The notes: generated by a model from the sequence alone, not told the origin. A stretch of DNA of 37,679 nucleotides from a bacterium (GCA_018675685.1 JABGXP010000020.1:1-37679); one strand, 5' to 3'; numbered from the stretch's first letter, positions 8,839 to 18,563 are shown. Numbers and translations: made by a program.

Positions 8839-9669
8839 ATGAGAAAAAAAGAACCGTTTGTTTCAGTTTTGATATGCTGTTATAATGCAGAAAAGTTCAT
8901 TGCTCAGACCCTAAAGTCAATTTTAGATCAAAATTATCGTAACATGGAAGTTCTAATTCTGGATAATAGTTCAGATGATGATACATTGAAGATACTAAGG
9001 TCAAACAAAAGATCTAATGAGAAGAGGCAAATAAGAATATTTCATTCTGATAAAAATCTTGGTCCTTACAAGGGATTGAATTTTTTATTAGATAAAACAG
9101 AAGGCGATTATATTTCGATTGCAGATCATGACGATATCTATCATCCAGATAAAATAAAGAAGCAAATTAATTTTTTATTAAAAAATAAAAAATATGTCGG
9201 TTGTGGAACCTGTGCTTATAAATATTTTGAGAAAAACAAAAATTTCAAGTATGTGAAGGTTTCATCGAAAGGCTTCTTTTCTCTGCATCCCTCTTTGATT
9301 TTTAAGAAAAGTAAGGGACTAAAATATGAAACCAATGTTAGGTATAAAACAGATACTTTTTTTATGAGATATATTTTGTGTAAAGATAAACGTTTACTCT
9401 TTAATATTCAAGAACCTTTGTATTTGATTAGGGTCAGGGAGGACGGCAATAATCTTAGCTCCTCATGGAATAGGAATCTATCCTTTTCTGATATTATGAA
9501 CTATTATGATTTCGCAAAAGATAAAAATACCTTACTTAAATATTTGTTTAAAAAAATATTTAAGTATAATTTTATTATTAAAATTTTGGATAGTTTCGGC
9601 AGAAAAAATTTAGGTTATTTTGAAAAAGATAGATTTTTGGTGAAATACGTAAAGTATCTAAAAAATTAA
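8839..9669 (+). CDS. Glycosyltransferase family 2
   Basis: PFVSVLICCYNAEKFIAQTLKSILDQNYRNMEVLILDNSSDDDT; IADHDDIYHPDKI. Confidence 0.9.
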   Translation: MRKKEPFVSVLICCYNAEKFIAQTLKSILDQNYRNMEVLILDNSSDDDTLKILRSNKRSNEKRQIRIFHSDKNLGPYKGLNFLLDKTEGDYISIADHDDIYHPDKIKKQINFLLKNKKYVGCGTCAYKYFEKNKNFKYVKVSSKGFFSLHPSLIFKKSKGLKYETNVRYKTDTFFMRYILCKDKRLLFNIQEPLYLIRVREDGNNLSSSWNRNLSFSDIMNYYDFAKDKNTLLKYLFKKIFKYNFIIKILDSFGRKNLGYFEKDRFLVKYVKYLKN

Positions 9670-9787
9670 ATAATAAGACTAAAAAGCATTAAGTTGTTCA
9701 ATCGAGGAGAACAACCAATGAAGTCTCAGAAGAAGAAGTGTGATTTTTTTGCGATAATTCTGTGAGGATATTAAAAGTGAATAATTT

Positions 9788-10783
9788 ATGAATAACAAAA
9801 AAAATCTGCCCTTGGTGAGTATAGTAATGTTGAATTATAACGGGTTGCAGTACCTGAAGAGAACTATCAAACCATTGTTAAATTTGGATTATCCCAATTG
9901 TGAATTTATTGTTGTTGATAATGGTTCTGCTGATCATAGTTTGGCTTTTATCAAAAAATTTAAAAAAATAAAATTAGTAAATAGTCCTAAAAAAAGAGAA
10001 AAAAACTTTGCATGTAATTATGGGATTGAAAAATCAAAAGGGGAGTACATTCTTTTGTGCGACAATGATCTTTTGATCAGAGATAGTTATCTGATAAATG
10101 ACTTAATTGAATATTCCAATAAGCTTGATAGTTGTGGTTCGATTAGTGCTGCCTTTTTTAACGAAGGGGAAATTTCCACAAAGGGATATGGAGGTTTTTT
10201 AGGTTATTATTTTACGAGAGAAACGAAAAGAGTTAAGAGAGATAAACTAGTTAAATTTGATAAACAATTGATAGGGTATCCCTCAGGGATAGGAATTTTT
10301 TTAAAGAGAAGCACCTGGGATATGACTGGCGGTTTTGATGATAGCCTGAAATTTGGAGGAGATGATAATGATTTGGGAATTAAATTGTGGTTATTGGGGT
10401 ACAAGAATTATCTATATTCTAAAACATCGCAAATGCACATAGGTATGGCAGAAAGAAGAGATAATAAGAAATATTCTTTAAAATGGAAGGAAATGTTCTA
10501 TGCTCATTTGTATACTATATTCAAAAACTATAGGTTAAAAAATTTGATTCCTACATTTTTTTTATATTCCGTCTTTGGTTTCGTGAAATCTATAAAGCAA
10601 TCATTGCTTAGACTTAACATAGGACCTCTCTTGGCTTTTTTTCGTGGCTATTATTTGTTCTTAAAAAACTTGCCGCATGCAATCAAGAAAAGAAAAGAAA
10701 TGCAATCCAAGAGAGTTGTAAAAGATGATATATTCTTAAAGATCAAACCTTCTAAGTTGTTTGTAGATGAGAAGAATAATTGA
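9788..10783 (+). CDS. Glycosyltransferase family 2 (rhamnosyltransferase-like)
   Basis: PLVSIVMLNYNGLQYLKRTIKPLLNLDYPNCEFIVVDNGSADHS; ILLCDNDLLI; GGFDDSLKFGGDDNDLGIKLWLLGYK. Confidence 0.9.
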   Translation: MNNKKNLPLVSIVMLNYNGLQYLKRTIKPLLNLDYPNCEFIVVDNGSADHSLAFIKKFKKIKLVNSPKKREKNFACNYGIEKSKGEYILLCDNDLLIRDSYLINDLIEYSNKLDSCGSISAAFFNEGEISTKGYGGFLGYYFTRETKRVKRDKLVKFDKQLIGYPSGIGIFLKRSTWDMTGGFDDSLKFGGDDNDLGIKLWLLGYKNYLYSKTSQMHIGMAERRDNKKYSLKWKEMFYAHLYTIFKNYRLKNLIPTFFLYSVFGFVKSIKQSLLRLNIGPLLAFFRGYYLFLKNLPHAIKKRKEMQSKRVVKDDIFLKIKPSKLFVDEKNN

Positions 10784-10919
10784 GAAAAAACATAATCAAT
10801 GCATGAAAGTAATTCATTTTTTTAAATATAATTTCCGCATAATTCACAGGAAAAGAGAAGTATTGCACAGAATACATTTTTGAGAGAGTAAAACCTAAGA
10901 TAATTAATTTTTGATAAAG

Positions 10920-12188
10920 ATGACCATTAGTAGATATTACTTCAGACACAAAACGTTCATTTGTAACTTCGCTTGGCAAGTATTGCAAGTATTTGGGAAG
11001 CAAGGCATGACATTTTTAATTTTTTTTCTAAGCGCAAAACTTCTTTCGCCATATGATTTTGGTGTCTACAGTTATATCTTGGGAGTGGTTTATCTATTTG
11101 TAGTTTTTAGCGATTTTGGAATATCTTCTGCAACATCTAAATATGTTACAGAGTATAACTTACTGGACAAAAAAAAGCTGGAGAAGGTATTATTCAATGC
11201 AATATTGGTGATAATGGTACTTGGAGTTATAACTTTCGGTACCTTAATGTATTTTAAGAAATATCTCCTAGTGGAAGTGTCTGACTATACATTATGTGTT
11301 CTCCCATTGTTATTTTTGATACCATTAACATCTCTTTATGACGGTGTATACAGAGGACTAAAGCAATTCAAGAAATTATCTTTGATTACAACAATGGTTG
11401 GACTTTGTTGTTTAGCACCAATCTTTTTGTTAATAGAAAATTTTTCCCTTTTCGGAGCGTTGATTTCTCAGGTTTTATTTTATATGGTTCTTATGATTGC
11501 TCTTATCGCTGGCTATAGAAATGTTAAGATAAAATATGATTTTCAATTAATAAAGACACTTCTATCGTACTCGTTGCTAATCGGTGTGGCCAATGTTGGA
11601 TATTTTCTTTATACGAAAATTGATATTATTATCTTAGGAAATTATGGATTCATTACTGAGATTGGACACTATGAAATAATCAATAAAATATTTGCTATAC
11701 TTATTATGCCTGCTATGATAATGGCTACAGTTGTCGCACCAAACACAACAGAACGCTTTGTTTTGAATAAAAGAAAGAACATCAGTAAGAAAATATTCAA
11801 AGAATCGCTCATCCTTTTCATTGTAGGGCTTGGAATCGCTACTCTAGTATATTGTTTCCACCAGTTATTTTTCAGGATATTCTTAATAGAGTATGATGCA
11901 CTTCTGATGTCACAAATATTAATACCTCTTTTATTCTTAATTCCAATTAGGTATTTTTCGTCCTATATTAACATTGGATATATCACTCCGAGTGGTTTTG
12001 TGAAAATATTAACTGTCACAACGCTGTTTTATGGTGTTCTAAATGCCGTCCTAGATCTTGTCCTTATAGAAAAGTATGGTTTTATAGGTGTGATTTATGC
12101 GACACTCATTTCACAAGCATTGTTGATAATGACTACACTCACAATGTTTATAATAAGTATTAGTAAGAAAAATGAAAAAAGAAAATAA
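10920..12188 (+). CDS. Polysaccharide flippase (Wzx/MATE-like, oligosaccharide flippase family)
   Basis: Multi-TM protein; QVFGKQGMTFLIFFLSAKLLSPYDFGVYSYILGVVYLFVVFSDFGISSATSKYV. Track starts at an upstream TTG (10911); ATG at 10920 preferred. Confidence 0.85.
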   Translation: MTISRYYFRHKTFICNFAWQVLQVFGKQGMTFLIFFLSAKLLSPYDFGVYSYILGVVYLFVVFSDFGISSATSKYVTEYNLLDKKKLEKVLFNAILVIMVLGVITFGTLMYFKKYLLVEVSDYTLCVLPLLFLIPLTSLYDGVYRGLKQFKKLSLITTMVGLCCLAPIFLLIENFSLFGALISQVLFYMVLMIALIAGYRNVKIKYDFQLIKTLLSYSLLIGVANVGYFLYTKIDIIILGNYGFITEIGHYEIINKIFAILIMPAMIMATVVAPNTTERFVLNKRKNISKKIFKESLILFIVGLGIATLVYCFHQLFFRIFLIEYDALLMSQILIPLLFLIPIRYFSSYINIGYITPSGFVKILTVTTLFYGVLNAVLDLVLIEKYGFIGVIYATLISQALLIMTTLTMFIISISKKNEKRK

Positions 12189-12975
12189 CTCAAATATGAA
12201 GTATAGTGATTCGCATAAGGGTGAAAATTATGGATTAAATTATGATACGATTCTGTATGATAAATCGTCATATGATAGTGTGATTTGGAGAATCGAAGAA
12301 GTAATTCTAAATAAGATCCTAAGGAAATTCGATAGAAGTCAGAAAGTATTAGATTTTGCATGTGGAACAGGCAGGGTTTCTGAGTTTATAGAAAAACTTG
12401 GATTTAAGAATGTATGTGGGTTTGATGTGTCAAGCGAAATGCTAGAGAAGGCAAAGACTAAGTTATCTAACGTAAAATTGGTCAATATCGATATAAACAG
12501 CGAGAATGTTGATTCATACAAAAGTAAGTTCAAAGTAATCACAGCCTTCCGTTTCTTCCTGAATGCGGACAACGAACTTAAAAGAAAAACATTCAAACAA
12601 CTTAGTTGTTTTTTGGCTGATGATGGCGTCCTAGTATTTAATATCCATGGGAATAGTAAGAGCCTAAGATTCTTCTATGTGATGTTGTTTAATATGAAAA
12701 AGAGATTGGTGAAGCTTTTGTTTAACAAAAGTGAAAATATATTCTCCTATAAAAAACAAACGTCTGTTAGTGAAATTAAGAAGTATTTAGAGGCAAGTAA
12801 CTTAGAAATCATTGAAATAATTAGTTACTCATTTCTAACAAAGGCACTATTCATGATTATTCCAAGAAAGTTGTTTTTGTTTCTAGAAAATAAACTCGTC
12901 TCAAGAAGTAGATTAAACGGAACACATCTTATTTTTATAGTTAGAAAAAATGACAAAAAAGGACCAATTCATTAA
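12172..12975 (+). CDS. Class I SAM-dependent methyltransferase
   Basis: KVLDFACGTGRVSEFIEKLGFKNVCGFDVSSEMLEKAK (motif I). Overlaps the flippase by 17 bp. Confidence 0.85.
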   Translation: MKKENNSNMKYSDSHKGENYGLNYDTILYDKSSYDSVIWRIEEVILNKILRKFDRSQKVLDFACGTGRVSEFIEKLGFKNVCGFDVSSEMLEKAKTKLSNVKLVNIDINSENVDSYKSKFKVITAFRFFLNADNELKRKTFKQLSCFLADDGVLVFNIHGNSKSLRFFYVMLFNMKKRLVKLLFNKSENIFSYKKQTSVSEIKKYLEASNLEIIEIISYSFLTKALFMIIPRKLFLFLENKLVSRSRLNGTHLIFIVRKNDKKGPIH

Positions 12976-13837
12976 AAAGAACAATAAGTATATCAGGAAT
13001 GACCTAGAGTCAGCGTTGTTATATTATGACTTCATCTTTTCGGGAGTTAAGATGTTTAAACTTTTTGATTCTCAGTTTTCAAGAATCTTGACTCATAAAG
13101 TGCTGAGAATTGCTCTAAAAGCTATCTTTTTGTTTAGAGTCAATTATTTTATCTTCACTTCTGTGAGACTTGAGGGAGACTTTATAATAAAAATCAATGG
13201 TAATGGCCAGTGGCCGAGTGAAGTAACAGTTTTCAATAGCGATGGCAAGCTATATGTCAAAAAAAAGGTGGCAAAAAGAAGTATTTTTTTAAAGGAAGAG
13301 TCTTTTTATGAAACGTATAAAGATGTAAATTCTCAAATTAGGCTACCAAAATATAATTTTGAATCAAATAGATGCAATATCGTGACAGAGTTTGTTCGAG
13401 GTAAGAGTTTGGATCGTATGTTAAATGAAGGAGTTTTTTCTTTTCAGGATTCAATGAAGATTTTTGAATCTATATTGAATGACTTGAATGCTATGTATGG
13501 ACCAAGAAACCCTGAGCGATTGATTCACGGAGACCTTAGTACGTTAAATATTTTAATTAACAAAGATCATGATTCTAAAAAACCGTCTTTTTTCCTAATA
13601 GATTATAGTGATTGTTTCTTGTCGGTCCGTGAGTATGATGCCTATGTTTTACTAAAAAGTTTTCTTTGCAATTTTCAAAAAATTAAAAGAGATGACTTTA
13701 TTGTTGGCTCTGAATACAAAGATCTCTTCTTGAGTAAACTTGGCATTCGTAATGATGAATTAGAAAGAGTGGAAAAGATTTTTTTTGGGATATTAAAAAA
13801 GAAACATCCCAAAACGTATAGACATCTTAGGATTTAA
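12950..13837 (+). CDS. Protein-kinase-fold (LPS/sugar kinase-like) protein
   Basis: LIHGDLSTLNILINKD (HxD...N) and FFLIDYSD (metal-binding Asp); TEFVRGKSLDRML hinge-like. Overlaps the methyltransferase by 26 bp. Confidence 0.75.
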   Translation: MTKKDQFIKKNNKYIRNDLESALLYYDFIFSGVKMFKLFDSQFSRILTHKVLRIALKAIFLFRVNYFIFTSVRLEGDFIIKINGNGQWPSEVTVFNSDGKLYVKKKVAKRSIFLKEESFYETYKDVNSQIRLPKYNFESNRCNIVTEFVRGKSLDRMLNEGVFSFQDSMKIFESILNDLNAMYGPRNPERLIHGDLSTLNILINKDHDSKKPSFFLIDYSDCFLSVREYDAYVLLKSFLCNFQKIKRDDFIVGSEYKDLFLSKLGIRNDELERVEKIFFGILKKKHPKTYRHLRI

Positions 13838-13838
13838 G

Positions 13839-15866
13839 CTAGTTAACTTCATACAGAACAAGGATGGGAGCCGACTTCCCAAAAGACTCTTTTGTTCTTA
13901 TTTTTTCCAAAGCCTCTCTTTCAGTGGCATCGAAGGTAGACAGATAATCTTTCTCTGAAAGGGTGATACAAAAACCTTCAGATAAGGAGGATTTTAGTTT
14001 TTCTAAGTTCATTATAGTAGGTATTTTTTTATAGACGGTTTTATAGATACCATCACTGTCTAAGAAAAATCTCCGATCTTTTTCTAGCAGGTCGGAATTT
14101 AAATAAACAGAGTAATCAATATCTATGTTATAAAAGCTTAATACAAATGGGTTTTCTAGAAAAGCTATGTTTTTAGTTTCCTCACAGTGTATTTTGAGGG
14201 AATTTGATATTTTTGAGTATTCGGTATAAGTTATTTCTGTGGGAATGGCAGGTTCTTCTAAAAATGTGGCGGGGTAGTTTTTGTAAATATTAAACAAAGC
14301 AAGCACTAAAAAGATAAAAGTGTAAGTCTTTTTGTTATATATTAACAATAAATACGTTAGGGAGATTATTGAGATTAGGTAGAAAAGAGGGAGAAAGTAG
14401 ATTATAACCCTGGTCATTTGCAGGTCTAATGATAAATTATAGTGAATTGTGAACAGGGATATAGCAGTTAAAATAAGGATTAAAATTTCTTTTCTGATTT
14501 TGAAAAAAAGCAAAACAAATGAAGAACTGAATAAAATAAAAAAGAAGGGATTAAGATTTAGAAATAGATTGTTGTATTTAAAGTCATTGCCCGATGTATA
14601 TTTAAATGTTCCATAGAGTAAACTTTGAATTAAAGAGAATACATCTAAATAAATAAAGACAGGGGGAATGAATAAGACTATTAACAATAAGATTAATATT
14701 TTTTTCTTCAAAAATATCCTATAGAAATTTAATAAACAGCGCTTCCTTTTTTGCATCAGAAAGACATAGGCCGTTAAAGATATAGAGGGAAGTATGACAA
14801 AATTTTTCCCAGCGTCTTTACTGAAAAAATAAAGAACAGATATTACTAATATCATTATGCTGGTGATAAAAGTTGTGCTTTGGTTATCCCTTAGTCTTTT
14901 TAGTGATGATAAAAACAATACCAATATAAAGATAAAACAAAACTCATAAAAGACATATATTCTGATATAGAAATGGTTAAATATAAACCATGGTATGGTG
15001 GTATAAATAAGTAACATGAGCATGGTTGAAAATTTTGGTAAAAAGATCTTTTTGCAAATGTGATACACCAGAAGAGTGTTCAATGTTCCAAGTAGGATTG
15101 GAAATAGCTTAGCAACAAAAAGGTTTTTCCCAAAAAGAAACAATAGAGCACCAACTAAAACAGAAACATGAGATCCTCTTGTATAACTCTCCCCCTGGAG
15201 TTTCTTGTAGAATTCACCATTCTCAAAAAACTCGATGCCAGAGAAAATATGGTTGTATTCGTCTATGTAGCTGCCCTCATAGACTAAGGGCATCATAATC
15301 TTTATTGAGACAGAAAATATAATAATTGCATAGATAAGTATCTTTATTTTTCCTTGCTTGATCGAGTAAGTATTTTTAAGCTCTTGTTTTTTCTCGAAAA
15401 ACTCAATCAGTTTTCGGTTCTTTATCATAACAGTCATGCACGCTATTATGGTTGTTGAAAACAAGACATTCTTTAAGAAGATGTTTTGAATGTCTGAAAA
15501 GATAGACACGAAAATTAAAAGGAAAATAAATGAGTTTTTCAAAAATACAATTCTAGAGGGATCTTTCCCCTCCATTTTTGCGAGTCCCAATTCTATATCA
15601 GAAATAATGTTTTTGGGTCCAACAGCTACTAGATAATGGATAAGTGGGATTGCTAATAAAAAATAGGGCTTAATTAAAAGAATGTGCCCTCGCAAATCTA
15701 TCCATGTAAAAACTAGAAATAAACCCGATGAAATCCAAAAAGTATCTCTAAACAATATCTCCCCCCTGGTCCCTGGTTTCTTTATTATTTTTTCAATAAA
15801 AATACCCCAGGTTTTTGTACCGAGTCTTTTAAATTCTTGAGTTTTTTTCTTTAGATCAAATTTCAT
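13839..15866 (-). CDS. Multi-TM GT-C / family-39-like glycosyltransferase membrane protein
   Basis: YEGSYIDEYNHIFSGIEFFENGEFYKKLQGESYTRGSHVSVLVGALLFLFGKNLFVAKLFPILLGTLNTLLVYHICKKIF; at least 10 hydrophobic segments. Confidence 0.7.
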   Translation of the reverse strand: MKFDLKKKTQEFKRLGTKTWGIFIEKIIKKPGTRGEILFRDTFWISSGLFLVFTWIDLRGHILLIKPYFLLAIPLIHYLVAVGPKNIISDIELGLAKMEGKDPSRIVFLKNSFIFLLIFVSIFSDIQNIFLKNVLFSTTIIACMTVMIKNRKLIEFFEKKQELKNTYSIKQGKIKILIYAIIIFSVSIKIMMPLVYEGSYIDEYNHIFSGIEFFENGEFYKKLQGESYTRGSHVSVLVGALLFLFGKNLFVAKLFPILLGTLNTLLVYHICKKIFLPKFSTMLMLLIYTTIPWFIFNHFYIRIYVFYEFCFIFILVLFLSSLKRLRDNQSTTFITSIMILVISVLYFFSKDAGKNFVILPSISLTAYVFLMQKRKRCLLNFYRIFLKKKILILLLIVLFIPPVFIYLDVFSLIQSLLYGTFKYTSGNDFKYNNLFLNLNPFFFILFSSSFVLLFFKIRKEILILILTAISLFTIHYNLSLDLQMTRVIIYFLPLFYLISIISLTYLLLIYNKKTYTFIFLVLALFNIYKNYPATFLEEPAIPTEITYTEYSKISNSLKIHCEETKNIAFLENPFVLSFYNIDIDYSVYLNSDLLEKDRRFFLDSDGIYKTVYKKIPTIMNLEKLKSSLSEGFCITLSEKDYLSTFDATEREALEKIRTKESFGKSAPILVLYEVN

Positions 15867-15875
15867 TTTTTAATT

Positions 15876-16826
15876 TTACCAAAAAAGTTCCTTAAGTCTT
15901 TTGAAATAATTACCAAAGGTCTTTTCAGTTTCAAAATCAATCTCTGTTGCGGTGATATTTCCTTGTTGGATTCCAGCTATTTCAAAATAATAGACGTTGC
16001 TTTCTGAATTTAATATTTCTTTTAATGAAGTTTTGCAAAGTAAATTTTTGATCTCGGGATTTTTTTCGCATTGCATTTTTCGCATATTAGCTTCTTTTGG
16101 TGAGGTGCCCGAAACAAAAGAAAAGTCTGGATTGATTTTTGAGAGTAATTTCTTGGAAAAAATTGGATGGAGTGTATTGGCGCCTGTGATATAGAATCTT
16201 CCATCTGACTTGATGATTAAATCTTTTGGAAACTGCGAATCTTTTTTTAAATTTTCAGAAGTAAGTGGTTTACCAGCTTCTAATTTTGTAGAATCACTCT
16301 TTGTTAATTTTTTTGTTTTAAACTTGTTAGTCTTGAAAATATTCTTAATGTCGTCGTCTGTGATTTTTCGCAACACTCCTTGTTCAATATAGAAAGTGGA
16401 AAAGAATGATGAGACAAGACTTCCATTTGGGCGGGAAGTTTCATTCTTTCTAAAAAGTCTTTCTTTTAATTCTTCTTTTTCTGCAATAATATTCCCTTTT
16501 TCTCGTAAAAGGGGAGAGAGCGTCTTGATTACTCTCACGTCTATATCGTCTTGGTCTATTTTTTCAAATTCTTTATCTGTCAACTTCAAGGACAGATTGA
16601 TGTTAGTATGATCTTTTCCACTGAAGTGTTGGATTGTTATAATAGCTCCTTTTTGTTCCAGCGATAAATTTTTAAAAGTTTTTGCTTCAATTTGCAAAAC
16701 GTGAAACGTGATAAATCCGAGTATAACAAAAAGGCCTATAGTGTAGAAAGAAGTCCGAAGAAGTTTAAATTGTTTTTTTGTTAGTCTATCTAAGGAAAAT
16801 TTCTCGGATAGTTTTTTTTGTGGCAT
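15876..16826 (-). CDS. Single-TM-anchored protein of unknown function
   Basis: LRTSFYTIGLFVILGFITFHVLQI TM then soluble domain; 9 bp upstream of the GT-C gene. Confidence 0.65.
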   Translation of the reverse strand: MPQKKLSEKFSLDRLTKKQFKLLRTSFYTIGLFVILGFITFHVLQIEAKTFKNLSLEQKGAIITIQHFSGKDHTNINLSLKLTDKEFEKIDQDDIDVRVIKTLSPLLREKGNIIAEKEELKERLFRKNETSRPNGSLVSSFFSTFYIEQGVLRKITDDDIKNIFKTNKFKTKKLTKSDSTKLEAGKPLTSENLKKDSQFPKDLIIKSDGRFYITGANTLHPIFSKKLLSKINPDFSFVSGTSPKEANMRKMQCEKNPEIKNLLCKTSLKEILNSESNVYYFEIAGIQQGNITATEIDFETEKTFGNYFKRLKELFW

Positions 16827-16871
16827 ATCTTTCGATTCACGAAAATCAGTTATTTGGAAAATGAAACACGG

Positions 16872-16885
16872 TCACTCATGAGTGA
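16872..16885. promoter_or_regulatory. Perfect 14-bp palindrome TCACTCATGAGTGA, candidate operator
   Basis: Identical to its reverse complement; lies in the divergent region between 15876..16826(-) and ugd(+). Confidence 0.45.
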
Positions 16886-16908
16886 TTTCAAAAGCAACTT
16901 TCCTTCTT

Positions 16909-16917
16909 ATTATAACA
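16909..16917 (-). promoter_or_regulatory. Putative extended -10 TGTTATAAT
   Basis: Reverse complement of attataaca upstream of the 15876..16826 gene. Confidence 0.4.
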
Positions 16918-17051
16918 AGTTATAAACATCTTGGGAACTAAAACCACGGTCTTTATGCAAGTTGACAAAAAGTCCATAAAAGATACCATTTAGGTTAGTT
17001 CTTAATGAAAAATGACGAAAGTCTAAAACCTTAATCGAGAGGAAAAACAAA

Positions 17052-18422
17052 ATGAAAAAAATTGCTATTTTTGGAACAGGCTATGTCGGACTTGTTACTG
17101 GCGCTTGCCTTGCGAGTGCCGGGATGAAAGTTGTTTGTGTTGATATCGAAGAGAGAAAAATCAAAATGCTTGAGGAGGGGGAATGCCCGATCATTGAAAA
17201 GGATTTGCCAGAAAGAATCAAAAAAGGAGTGAAGACGGGTAATCTCTTTTTTACAACTGATGCTAAAACTGCGATCGAAGAATGCGATGTGATTTTCATT
17301 GCAGTCGGAACGCCAACCAAAAAGGACAGTGAAGAGGCTGATTTGAGTGCAGTTTTTGCAGTAGCTGAAACAATCAACAAACATGCTACGAAACGCAAGA
17401 TTGTGGTGCAAAAATCAACTGTTCCAGTTGGCACGGGAAGCCAAATCGAAGAATTTTTCATGGGGAAGGCTGAAGGTGGACATGGAATTGCTTTTTTTCA
17501 TGCTGTTGTTTCTAACCCAGAATTTCTCAAAGAAGGAAATGCGGTGAAAGATTTTGAATCTCCTGACCGTGTTGTGATCGGAACTTCTGATGAGGATGCG
17601 AAAAAGGTGATGAGCCGGATCTACGCACCTTTTATGCGAACAGCAGTGGGAACGACAGACCGCATGATCTTTATGTCACGTCCTAGTGCTGAACTCACAA
17701 AGGTTTTTGCAAACACCATGTTGGCAATGCGAATTTCAGCAATGAATGCAATCACAGAGCTTGCTGAGAAATTTGATGCTGATGCAAAAGAAATTCGTAA
17801 AGGTATTGGAAGTGACTCCAGGATTGGACCAGACTTTCTTTTCCCAGGTGGAGCAACTTTTGGAGGCTCTTGTTTTCCAAAAGATGTCAGGGCTCTGATT
17901 GCTGTGATGGAAAAAGCTGGCATTGACGCAAAACTGTTTCGCGAAGTGATGAATGTCAACCGGGAGCAAAGAATGCGTTTTGTTGTGAAAATCTTTGAGC
18001 AGCTTGATTGTTCGGTTTCTGAATCCAAAATTGCGATCTGGGGATTATCTTTCAAGCCAGGCACTGATGACGTGCGGGAAGCAGCATCCCTCGATGTAGT
18101 GCAGAGCATTCTTGATGGGGGCGGAAAAGTTGCTCTTTTTGATGCGCATGCTAAGGAAAGTTTCCGAGTCGCCTTCGGTGAAAGAGCTGGAGTGGAATAT
18201 TGCGATGATCAATATGAAGCAATAAAAGGAGCAGATGCACTTGTTATTCTCACAGATGCAATGGAATTTCGATCCTTGGATTTTGAAAAACTCCACTCCT
18301 TGATGAACAAAGTCGTCATTTGTGATGGCAAGAATTTGCATGATCCAGAAGAGATGGCAAACGAAGGAGTCCAGTATGTTTGCATGGGAAGACCAGTTTT
18401 TACAGCTAAAAAGTCAACCTAA
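17052..18422 (+). CDS. ugd: UDP-glucose 6-dehydrogenase
   Basis: MKKIAIFGTGYVGLVTGACLASAGMKVVCVDI; VGTPTKKD; STVPVGTG; GATFGGSCFPKDVRAL; WGLSFKPGTDDVREAASL. Confidence 0.96.
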   Translation: MKKIAIFGTGYVGLVTGACLASAGMKVVCVDIEERKIKMLEEGECPIIEKDLPERIKKGVKTGNLFFTTDAKTAIEECDVIFIAVGTPTKKDSEEADLSAVFAVAETINKHATKRKIVVQKSTVPVGTGSQIEEFFMGKAEGGHGIAFFHAVVSNPEFLKEGNAVKDFESPDRVVIGTSDEDAKKVMSRIYAPFMRTAVGTTDRMIFMSRPSAELTKVFANTMLAMRISAMNAITELAEKFDADAKEIRKGIGSDSRIGPDFLFPGGATFGGSCFPKDVRALIAVMEKAGIDAKLFREVMNVNREQRMRFVVKIFEQLDCSVSESKIAIWGLSFKPGTDDVREAASLDVVQSILDGGGKVALFDAHAKESFRVAFGERAGVEYCDDQYEAIKGADALVILTDAMEFRSLDFEKLHSLMNKVVICDGKNLHDPEEMANEGVQYVCMGRPVFTAKKST

Positions 18423-18443
18423 ATAAGACAAGAAAGTTGTCGA

Positions 18444-18484
18444 AATAGTCCAAAGCAGAAATTTTGCTTTAGACTATTTTATTT
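18444..18484 (+). terminator. Rho-independent terminator after ugd
   Basis: AATAGTC-c-AAAGCA...TGCTTT-a-GACTATTTTATTT. Confidence 0.65.
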
Positions 18485-18505
18485 GGAATAATTTATGAAA
18501 AAAAT

Positions 18506-18539
18506 AGAGGACTCTATAGAGGACCCTATAGAGTCCTCT
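18506..18539. terminator. Perfect 14-bp stem / 6-nt loop hairpin between convergent genes
   Basis: AGAGGACTCTATAG-AGGACC-CTATAGAGTCCTCT flanked by A run (5') and GTTTT (3'). Confidence 0.75.
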
Positions 18540-18563
18540 GTTTTAAAAAGACAACCTGATTTG

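Noticed and set aside
17031-18341. Antisense ORFs across ugd (17031..17411, 17081..17461, 17621..18109, 17736..17969, 18045..18341)
   Set aside because: Opposite strand of a highly confident Ugd CDS; cysteine/serine-rich translations typical of antisense frames.
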